A DNA stretch of 64,000 bases from Symsagittifera roscoffensis (Eukaryota > Xenacoelomorpha > Acoela > Convolutidae), in NCBI RefSeq assembly GCF_963678635.1, contig NC_087064.1, positions 68,622,025 through 68,686,024 on the forward strand, written 5' to 3'. Positions within the stretch are counted from its first letter, which is position 1. Each line of letters opens with the position of its first letter. Shown in pieces: positions 54,636 through 64,000 of this stretch. The notes beneath the pieces were generated by a model. The model had not been told where the DNA came from and ran no database searches. It worked only from the letters and a program-made list of their open reading frames with translations. The position numbers and the translations under genes were made by a program.

Positions 54636-55703
54636 GCTAGCAAAGACGGAAGGAAATGGAAGTTATTTAGACCGGAAAAAACTGGTAAAATTTCGCAATT
54701 GAAACTCAGACTTTCAGTGTGGGTAGCTCAGATCACTAGCTGTCCGTAGATGTAAGAACTTCGTTGTTTTTATAACAAACTTTGCCTACAATGGTCCTTG
54801 AAGTTAGGCATTTTTAAAGTGAAAAATTGTATTTGCTTTTAGTTTTGTCCACTACTTTAGCATTACTAAAGAATTGACAAGGAAATTAGAGAAACCCTCA
54901 AATAATTTCAATGTTTTTCCTTGACAGCTTACCATAGGCTGTCAGAGTGTGTTTTTTCTCAAATAGAGGCTTTTAGTAACTCTTAAAGTTTACATTTCCT
55001 TTTTTTGGAAGTCAGAACGTTATCTGATTTTGATAGTTATCGTTTCATTTTGTAGCTGGTCTTTCGACAAACGATTTTTCTACGGATGTACTCTATATCT
55101 CTTAACTAGGTATAGTTATTTTGTTTTTGGGTTCTCTTCGTTTGAAAATTTTCACATTTTTTTTCATTAGCTAGCAAAGACGGAAGGAAATGGAAGTTAT
55201 TTAGACCGGAAAAAACTGGTAAAATTTCGCAATTGAAACTCAGACTTTCAGTGTGGGTAGCTCAGATCACTAGCTGTCCGTAGATGTAAGAACTTCGTTG
55301 TTTTTATAACAAACTTTGCCTACAATGGTCCTTGAAGTTAGGCATTTTTAAAGTGAAAAATTGTATTTGCTTTTAGTTTTGTCCACTACTTTAGCATTAC
55401 TAAAGAATTGACAAGGAAATTAGAGAAACCCTCAAATAATTTCAATGTTTTTCCTTGACAGCTTACCATAGGCTGTCAGAGTGTGTTTTTTCTCAAATAG
55501 AGGCTTTTAGTAACTCTTAAAGTTTACATTTCCTTTTTTTGGAAGTCAGAACGTTATCTGATTTTGATAGTTATCGTTTCATTTTGTAGCTGGTCTTTCG
55601 ACAAACGATTTTTCTACGGATGTACTCTATATCTCTTAACTAGGTATAGTTATTTTGTTTTTGGGTTCTCTTCGTTTGAAAATTTTCACATTTTTTTTCA
55701 TTA
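54636..55703. repeat. 534-bp tandem duplication
   Basis: Copies 54636-55169 and 55170-55703 look identical. The junction joins GCTAGCAAAG to a CATTAGCTGGCAAAC context, so the breakpoints share GCT(A/G)GCAAA microhomology. The matching region at about 34330-34870 has one copy. Confidence 0.9.
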
Positions 55704-57471
55704 GCTGGCAAACAGTTGTTTTTGATTATTTAGAAGTTGCAAACAAATTTCACTTCAAAAAAGAATGTAACAGGCATGATATTATATATTTTTTTCAACT
55801 CGGAGTATGAGTCATATTTTGAGTGATTGCAACATCTTCTTATAGTTGAATGGATATTCAAGAAAACTAGATTTTCGAATGATTTGGTTTAATTGTTAAA
55901 ACACCGCTGAAAAGGTTGGCCGAATAGCGTAGTTGACTTATGACAGGCCTATTTGTAAGTAATTTTTTTTTCAATTGTTGCGGTGGTTAAGTTGATTGCC
56001 GTGTTCTTTGTTCCGCATGCGGTTTTGCTCACTATTATTTCAATTTCTCTTTGGAAAAATAAAAATTGGTTTAAGGCGACTCTTTGTTACTTAAATTAAG
56101 TTTTTCTTTTTAAAATTGTGGGCTAAAATAATTGGATACTTTCGACCGAATTCATTGGGTTCATTTTGTTTTGCCTTGAGTTGAGGAGAATGAGGTTTGA
56201 ATTATTTTGATATTCTATTAATACCTTTATTGCAGTGCTGAATTTTCAAATTTTCACCCTGGCATTCTCAAAAAAATACCATGTCGTCGGCGTCTTGCAC
56301 AATTTTATACGAATCGGACAATTGTTTATTAAGATCATTTAATGCAGATTAAAATTCAGAAATCCTAATACTGTTCTATGTACTCTGTGGTACATTGTGA
56401 TGCAGTGAGCTCCAATGAGATTCGATGCTTGCCAGAATTGTTTTTTCTAGCTGTCTGTTGCTTTTGAAAAAGTTAAGCCTTTTAATCGCATTTTGAAAAA
56501 TCTAACACATTCAGTTTTTTTTGTAGAAATCTGTCATTAGTAGAAAAGATGGATTTCGACTGACATAATTAGGAGCAAGCAACGTACTAGTTGTAATCAA
56601 ATGCTTTTCTGAAAGTTTCTCTGCAGTACAAAATAGCGTAAACGGTCAAATAAGACATAAAAACACAAACTAAATGTTGATAAAGAGTTTGTTGGGTTGT
56701 AAGTACTAGTGTAATTGCTCAGATAATTTTTTTCAAAATTATTCAATATTTTTTGGCTATTGAAATAGGTATGTAGTATTTCCAGTCCTCTGAGTCGTCT
56801 TTTTCAAAAATGGGCGTAACAAATGCTTTTTGGTTATCTCCGAATACATTTTCTTTTTCAAGAATTCACTTATCAGGAATGTTGGGTGCATTCATTTTTC
56901 AGAGCCCATGCTGAAATATCAAACAATCCTGGCGTTTTCTTTTATTTTTAGCAATTCAATATTGCGTTCAACGGTTCAAGTACTATATTATTATTACAGT
57001 TTTTAATTGTTTATTTCTTTCTTGTCTCGATTCTGATTGGTTAATAATTTCTCTGCTTACTGGCGAGTCTGAATACGCGATTGTCTGAATACTGCTAGGT
57101 AACCAAAACTGTGCCAATCGCCATCATCCGCACTAAGGTTTTCAAAATGCGTGAAACTGTAATAATGTCACATTGATTATTTTAATTTACTCGATGAAAA
57201 TCTTACGCGTCACGTGAACAAATTTTGTACACGCTTTTTTGAGAAAGATTTCACTGCGTTGCAAAACCTAGCAAAGACGAAAGGAAATGGAAGTTATTTA
57301 GACCGGAAAAAAATGGTAAGTGTTTCGAATTTAAAAATCAGACTTTCAGCGTGGGTAGCTCAGATCACTAGCTGTCCGTGGATGTAAGAACTTTGTTGTT
57401 TTTCTGAAAAACTTTGCCCACAATGGCCCTTGAACTTACCTAAATTGAGTTTTTCGTTTTTAAATTGTCGG

Positions 57472-57815
57472 CTAATATACTTTGATGCTTGTGAAAACTA
57501 TTTTCTGAATGTTTTTGACCAAAAAATTGAATTCAGTTAGTTTTGCCTTCAGTTTAAGACAATGAGATTTGAAATATTCTGATAATCTTTTAATACTATC
57601 TTCCAGTTGATGAAGTGCTGAATTTACATCCTGGCATTCTCGCAAAATATACCGTGTCGTCATTGTCTTGCACAATTTTATACGAATCGGACAATTGTTT
57701 ATTAAGATCAATTAATGCAGATTACAATTCAGAAATCCTAATGATGTCCTCTGTGGGACACCATGATGCAGTGAACTCATATGAGATTCGATACTTGCTA
57801 GATTTGTTTTTATAG
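57472..57815 (-). pseudogene. Decayed LINE RT fragment
   Basis: On the minus strand: motif B (LHHGVPQ, ~57770), a motif C trace (NDDTVYFA) in a shifted frame at about 57640-57665, and the post-palm region (LSEYFKSHCLKLKAKLTEF, ~57540-57595) typical of Jockey-group LINE RTs. Paralogous traces are at 35425-35580, 36770-36930, 56270-56420 and 63955-64000. Confidence 0.65.
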
Positions 57816-58791
57816 CTGTCTGTTGCTTATGAAATAGTTAATCCTTGAAATCTCGTTTTTTTTTTTGAAAAATCTAACAAACTTAGTTTATTTTTGTAGA
57901 ATTCTGTCATTAATAGATTTGATCAATTTTGATTGATCTAACTGATTGATCTAACTCTCTACAGTACAAAATAGCGTAAACGGCCAAATAGGAAAAATGA
58001 AACACAAACTAAGAGTTGATAAAGAGTTTGTTGGGTTGTAAGTACTAGTGTAATTGCTCAGATAATATTTTTCAAAATTATTCAATATCTTTTTGGTTAT
58101 TGAAATAAGTATGTAGTGTTTTCAGTACTCTGAATCGTCTTTTTAAAAAAGTGGCGTAACAAATGTTTTTTGGTATTCTTCGAACACATTTTTTTTTCAA
58201 TAATTCATTCATCAGGAATGCTAGGTGCAATTATTTTTCAGAGCCCATGCTGAAATATCAAATAATCCTGGTGATTTTTTTCATTTTAGCAATTCGTTTT
58301 TGCGTTCAACGGTAAAGACATATCGAAACGATAATTTTTAAAAGAATTAGACGTGTCATTGGGAGGTTCTGGTTGCTACTTTGGAGAATTGCCGCTTTGG
58401 TACGATTTTTTTTGGGGCTGTTTTTTATGAGTTTCTTTTGTCTTTTCGGTTATCTTTATTCACTCTTCGTATATCCTTTATACCGTTATTTTTTTTGCGG
58501 AGCACATAAATCGATAATTTTTACACTACTCAATTTTCAAAGTTTGCGTCTATGTCAATTCTGTGGGTTTGATAAGTGTTACCCGATTATGCAACCTGAG
58601 CTCAGTTAAGAACAAAGGGACTACGTGATCCTTTATAGTTGTTGTAGGGGAGACAACTGACTTGTTTGATTTATCTATGATATTGAAATGAGTGGTTACA
58701 TAGTCTGCTTTAGTTTTTGAAAGTTTTGGAATGATTTTGCTAGCAAGAACATGGTTACAAATCAGATCAAAAGACAACATATTGCTTGTGC

Positions 58792-58991
58792 NNNNNNNNN
58801 NNNNNNNNNNNNNNNNNNNNNNNNNNNNNNNNNNNNNNNNNNNNNNNNNNNNNNNNNNNNNNNNNNNNNNNNNNNNNNNNNNNNNNNNNNNNNNNNNNNN
58901 NNNNNNNNNNNNNNNNNNNNNNNNNNNNNNNNNNNNNNNNNNNNNNNNNNNNNNNNNNNNNNNNNNNNNNNNNNNNNNNNNNNNNNNNNNN
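58792..58991. other. Assembly gap (200 N)
   Basis: Exactly 200 unknown bases, the same size as the first gap and about 50 bp further along the same duplicated sequence. Confidence 0.98.
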
Positions 58992-59802
58992 ACATACAAG
59001 TTTTTGAACTGTAATCTCTATTTTGAGATTCTTAGCATTTTGTGCAATGAAGAGTGGCTCATAAGTGGACTTGAAACGACTCAAGGTTAAGTCGACTTAA
59101 AGCGACTCAACATTAAGTTGACTGCCCAAGAAATAAAAATAGACCACTGAGCGTTAAAATGTATGACAAAGAAATGGCAAACTGAAATAATTTCTAAGAG
59201 GCAAAGATACATCAATTTAAAACTTTTATTTACAAATGATAATTTACATATGATAATCATAATATGATTGGGTTAGTGTAATTATTATTTAGTTTAGCTG
59301 ATGTTACATGAAAGTTTTTGAAAAATTTGTTAATAAAGTCATCATATTTCGAAAAAGTTATCTTAAGGAGGATTTTGGCTCCGTCTTGTACTAAAAACCA
59401 TTCCAACTTATTCAATAGCTTTTATGCACCTTATTTTTTTTCGGTAGTACTGCGCTGTGCGAGTGCGCAAAGGGATCATTGGAAATATTTTCAGTTCTTA
59501 TGCGAGCTGTTATGCTGTCGCAATGTCAGGTTATGCTGTTCCGAGCTGTCCTAATATCAAGTTTTTTGTATAATTTGGCTTTGGGAACGGCAATATAGCT
59601 AACGTTTTTTTTTCAATTTCCTCCAAAAAGTGTGAACGTAATCTGTTTTCTTTTTTGGTTTGCATCAGATCTACTATCAATCACTCCAAAACATTTTCGA
59701 TTATTTTTTATCGTGAGGACCCGAACGATTATTAAAAATTGCTGTTATCTTAAATTTATCAAACTCTGTAAAAAATGACCTATGACTCAACTTTGCGTTC
59801 GT
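58992..59802. repeat. Repeat-derived, first part matches 44535-44770
   Basis: Positions 58992-59225 match 44535-44770 (TTTTAGCATTTTGTGC-like word, GTCGACTT cluster, AAATGTATGACAAA). Positions 59226-59802 hold nothing I recognise. Confidence 0.6.
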
Positions 59803-60465
59803 AATACAATGGTATTACCTTCAAAAAAAAGACTCAAAGATGGCAGAGTAAAGACTCAATCGGTTGTAAGAAACAGAGTTAAAGCCTTATAATTTTTTTA
59901 GACCTCGATATTTTGTTTGATGGACGTTACATCAAAGATGGAATAATAGCTGGTGGTATACTAGGTTTCAAAAAATTGGAATAAAGTTTGGTAATTTTTG
60001 TTTTTGAAGCAATGAATAGCCTTGTTTTGTGCAAATTTGCAGGTTTTTGGGAAAATCTACCGTTCCTTTTGCGGATTTTTAGTCTATTTTGCGAAGTTAA
60101 AGTTTATTTCATTCTGTTTTGGAATTAAATATTCTGATTCTAGCTCCTAATCAAGTTTTCCAACCATGTATTCGTTTTTAGCTTATAAGCTATTTTATTT
60201 GAAAGCTTATTGAACAAATTAGTTTGGAAAAATTTCAACACACAGAATCGGTATATTGAGATTTTTAGAAGAATTTTACAAGGGTTGAATCATAAGAAAA
60301 AGCGATCTACTTCAGCAGTCACCTCTGTTCTCTGGTCAACGTCCAGAATTTTCGTATCCTCAATTAAATTCGATCGCTTTTTTTTTCCATGATAAATAAA
60401 AAAAATATTCCAATTTTACTTGGTTCAATAAAATATCATAAAATGAAAAATCTATGTTACTGGTT
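59803..60465. repeat. ~660-bp direct repeat, copy 1
   Basis: Nearly identical to 61608-62276 (GCGTTCGTAATACAATGGT start; both include GGTATACTAGGTTTCAAAAA and GATCTACTTCAGCAGTCACC). No protein is recognisable. Confidence 0.9.
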
Positions 60466-61607
60466 TTTATATTGATAAACAAATGTACACGTTTGAGAAA
60501 AAAAATCTCCAAAAACAAAATTTTTAAGAATTTTTTTCCTTGATTTTGTAGTTTTTCAGAATACTCATAAAATTTAATGGCAAAAAAATTGAATTTTTTT
60601 TTCAAAGTCAATTCAACTGTAAGTACTTTGACCTGAATTTTTGAATAATTAATGATGCTTGTTATAGCAAAAACCATATGTGTTTTTTTTTCAAGTTTTT
60701 AGATTTTAAAAATTTTTATAGGGAAATTACAAAACCAATAGAACTTTCTAAGTCAGACTAATAGACAGAATAAGAAGGTTTCTTAAAAGTTCAAATTTTT
60801 GTGAACAAATTGAAAAATCTAGCGGTAAGTTTCCAATTTCGCGCCTTAAAAACTTTTATCTACGAAACTAACAGAGATTTTTTCTACCAATTATTACTAT
60901 GATAACAGGACTAAACTTTTATCTATACGTCAAAAACCAGCTTCAAAGCATCAATTGTTTGATAGAATCCAGCAGAATTTTAAGTCGCCAAAAAATCATT
61001 GATTTGGCACCGCAACTTCAAAAACAGCTTAAGGAAACATCAACCAAATTAACGTGCTTGCATTAGTCTATTCGTTAGGAATAGGTGGCAAAACTAACGT
61101 TCTATTTGTGGAATTTTCGTCTTTTTTGCGAACTTACATTTTTTTTTCATTTTTGTTTTGGAATTAATTTTTTTGACTGTAGCTTTTAATTATGTATTCA
61201 AAACATTGTGTTCAATTTTAGCTTATAAGCTGTTTTATTTGAAAACTTTTAGAACAAATTCGATCGAAAAAGAATCAAAATTCTTAACCAGTGTTTTAAA
61301 AATCTTAGATTAGTTTTATTGAGGTTGAATCATAAAACAGAAAAAAAACCGCATCTAAAACTTTTTGTATGGACTGAAATTCGTTTTGCAAAAAAGTTGT
61401 TCAGTAACAAAATTGACGACGTTTAGAGAAAGCCATTAATCTTTATCGAGAGACAAGTACTATCTTAGTGAAAAATTGAATTTGCTTTTAGTTTTGTCCA
61501 CTACTTCAGCATTACTAAAGTATTGACAAGGAATTTAGAGAATTACTCAAATAATTTTGATGTCATTCCTTGACAGCTTACCATAGTTTGTTAGAGTGTG
61601 TGCTTTG
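60466..61607. other. Spacer with a diverged third repeat copy
   Basis: Positions about 61080-61330 are a diverged version of the middle of the flanking 660-bp repeats (TTTTAGCTTATAAGCT core). Positions 61340-61455 resemble 22714-22825, and 61465-61600 match part of the LINE-derived unit near 54830-54960. Confidence 0.6.
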
Positions 61608-62276
61608 CGTTCGTAATACAATGGTTTTACCTTCAAAAAAAGACTCAAAGATGGCAGAGTAAAGACTCAATCGGTTGTAAGAAACAGAGTTAAAGCCTTA
61701 TAATTTTTTTAGACCTCGATATTTTGTTTGATGGACGTTACATCAAAGATGGAATAATAGCTGGTGGTATACTAGGTTTCAAAAAATTGGAATAAAGTTT
61801 GGTAATTTTTGTTTTTGAAGCAATGAATAGCCTTGTTTTGCGCAAATTTGCAGGTTTTTGGGAAAATCTACCGTTCCTTTTGCGGATTTTTAGTCTATTT
61901 TGCGAAGTTAAAGTTTATTTCATTCTGTTTTGGAATTAAATATTCTGATTCTAGCTCCTAATCAAGTTTTTCAACCATGTATTCGTTTTTAGCTTATAAG
62001 CTATTTTATTTGAAAGCTTATTGAACAAATTAGTTTGGAAAAATTTCAACACACAGAATCGGTATATTGAGATTTTTAGAAGAACTTTACAAGGGTTGAA
62101 TCATAAAAAAGAAAAAAAAAGAAAAAGCGATCTACTTCAGCAGTCACCTCTGTTCTCTGGTCAACGTCCAGATTTTTCGTATTCTCAATTAAATTCGATC
62201 GCTCTTTTTTTTCCATGATAAATAAAAAAAATATTCCAATTTTACTTGGTTCAATAAAATGTCATAAAATGAAAAA
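61608..62276. repeat. ~660-bp direct repeat, copy 2
   Basis: Second copy; it differs from 59803-60465 by a few substitutions and an extra AAAAGAAAAA stretch near 62107. Confidence 0.9.
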
Positions 62277-64000
62277 GTGAACTCATATGAGACTCGATAC
62301 TTGCTAGATTTGTTTTTATAGCTGTCTGTTGCTTATGAAATAATTAATCCTCGAAATCTCGTTTTTTTTTTTTGAAAAATCTAACAAACTTAGTTTATTT
62401 TTGTAGAATTCTGTCATTAATAGATTTGATCAATTTTGATTGATCTAACTGATTGATCTAACTCTCTACAGTACAAAATAGCGTAAACGGCCAAATAGGA
62501 AAAACGAAACACAAACTAAGAGTTGATAAAGAGTTTGTTGGGTTGTAAGTACTAGTGTAATTGCTCAGATAATGTTTTTCAAAATTATTCAATATCTTTT
62601 TGGCTATTGAAATAGGTATGTAGTATTTCCAGTTCTCTGAATCGTCTTTTTCAAAAATGGGCGTAACAAATGCTTTTTGGTGATCTCCGAATACATTTTT
62701 TTTTTCAAGAATTCACTTATCAGGGATGTTAGGTGCATTCATTTTTCAGAGCCCCTGCTGAAATATCAAACAATCCTGGCGTTTTTTTTTAATTTTAGCA
62801 ATTCAATATTGCGTTCAACGGTTCAAGTGCTATATTATTATTACAGTTTTTGTTTGTTTATTTCTTTGTTGTCTCGATTCTGATTGGTTAATAATTTCTC
62901 TGCTTACTGGCGAGTCTGAATACGCGATTGTCTAAATACTGCTAGGTAATCAAAACTGTGCCAATCGCCATCATCCGCACTAAGGTTTTCAAAATGCGTG
63001 AAACTGTAATAATGTCACATTGATTATTTTAATTTACTCGATGAAAATCCTACGTGTCACATGAACAAATTTTGTACACGCTTTTTCGAGAAAGATTTCA
63101 CTGCGTTGCAAAACCTAGCAAAGTGGAAAGGAAATGGAAGTTATTTAGACCGGAAAAAAATGGTAAGTGTTTCAAATTTAAAACTCAGACTTTCAGCGTG
63201 GGTAGCTCAGATCACTAGCTGTCCGTGGATGTAAGAGCTTTGTTGTTTTTCTGACAAACTTTGCCCACAATGGCCCTTGAAGTTAGGCAATTTTAAAGTG
63301 AAAAATTGAATTTGCTTTTAGTTTTGTCCACTACTTCAGCATTACTAAAGTATTGACAAGGAATTTAGAGATTTACTCAAATAATGTTGATGTCTTTCCT
63401 TGACAGCTTACCATAGTTTGTTAGAGTGTGTGTTTTCACAAATAGAGATTTCTAGTAATTCTTATAAATTTCTTTTAATTTTCTGGATGTCAGAACGTCA
63501 TTTGAGGCTATAATTTAAAAGATTGCAACATAGTTTTGTAGTTGACCAGATATTCGAGATTTTCAAGTGATTTGGTTTATTTCTCAAAACGTTGCTTAAA
63601 AGAATGGCTGAATAGCGTGGATGACTTTTGACACGCCTATTTGTAAGAAATTTTCTTGCTCTGATTGGGTATAGTGGTTAAGTTGCTTGCAGTATTCCTT
63701 AGTCCTCATGCGTGTTTGCCCAAAACCAATTCAGATTCCCCTTGGAATTTTAAAAATTGGTCTATGGCGACTACAACTTACCTAAATTGAGTTTTTCGTT
63801 TTTAAATTGTCGGCTAATATACTTTGATGCTTGTGAAAACTATTTTCTGAATGTTTTTGACCAAAAAATTTGAATTCAGTTAGTTTTGCCTTCAGTTTAA
63901 GACAATGAGATTTGAAATATTCTGATAATCTTTTAATACTATCTTCCAGTTGATGAAGTGCTGAATTTACATCCTGGCATTCTCACAAAATGTACCGTGT
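62277..64000 (-). repeat. LINE-derived repeat unit, third location
   Basis: A mosaic of the units at 54-58.7 kb: 62277-62540 follows 57771-58045, 62540-62900 follows 56700-57050, then 62870-63300 repeats the CTGATTGGTTAAT to CTAGCTGTCC segment. Decayed RT re-enters at the right edge (63955-64000). Confidence 0.7.

Larger units (their letters stand above)
54041..58791 (-). repeat. Duplicated flank of PLE-B array 2 (two LINE-derived units)
   Basis: Corresponds base for base, with scattered differences, to 33733-37896, except for an extra 534-bp tandem copy. It contains two LINE-derived units (landmark CTGATTGGTTAAT near 54375 and 57035) with decayed minus-strand RT. It stops at the second 200-N gap. 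Confidence 0.85.

Noticed and set aside
63195-63235. GGGTAGCTCAGATCACTAGC as a tRNA gene start
   Set aside because: The A-box resemblance is incomplete, there is no B box at the right distance and no cloverleaf; it is part of the LINE-derived repeat.

Overview
The window is repeat-rich, AT-rich nuclear DNA from a metazoan, probably an invertebrate. The evidence is a multi-exon gene with GT-AG introns, plus Ty1/copia, Penelope-like, Jockey/CR1-like LINE and Helitron elements. I cannot name the species. Two runs of exactly 200 N (37897-38096, 58792-58991) are scaffold gaps.

The only host gene I can support is the 5' part of a nischarin (NISCH) orthologue on the minus strand. Seven exons lie between 22302 and 462. 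They encode a PX domain, the conserved PX-LRR linker and the leucine-rich repeats. Exon phases join without a break (about 531 residues), and the gene runs off the left edge. Its introns hold a Helitron (6815-8881) built around ~167-bp tandem repeats, an orphan block of the same repeat, a decayed LINE, a second Helitron (16320-17197), and a very young copia element (17209-21722) with identical LTRs, a 5-bp target duplication and an initiator-tRNA primer site.

From about 22.9 kb rightward everything is mobile or duplicated DNA. A third Helitron is cut by a nearly complete Penelope-like element (PLE-A, 24432-28289). PLE-A has an upstream ORF, a probable 68-bp spliceosomal intron, an RT, a GIY-YIG endonuclease and a hammerhead-type ribozyme motif at its end. 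The most unusual signal is a complete C4HC3 PHD-type zinc finger placed inside the RT, between palm motifs B and C. The same insertion occurs in a diverged family, PLE-B. PLE-B sits on the minus strand as two head-to-tail arrays of ~2.3-kb truncated units (two units in 28290-33732, three in 45850-54040), each headed by one upstream ORF.

To the right of each array is the same 4-5 kb flank of decayed LINE RT sequence (33733-37896, 54041-58791), and both flanks stop at a 200-N gap. Between the arrays lies a fairly intact CR1-like LINE (39119-~43735, minus). It has a separate SGNH-hydrolase ORF, a PHD/RRM-like ORF1, an endonuclease-RT ORF2, and a 3' tail continuous with a ~730-bp (CAA)n run. The right end (58992-64000) is further duplicated non-coding repeat. 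Inference: repeated PLE insertion followed by DNA-level duplication built the right two thirds of the window; some of the copy structure may be assembly artefact.
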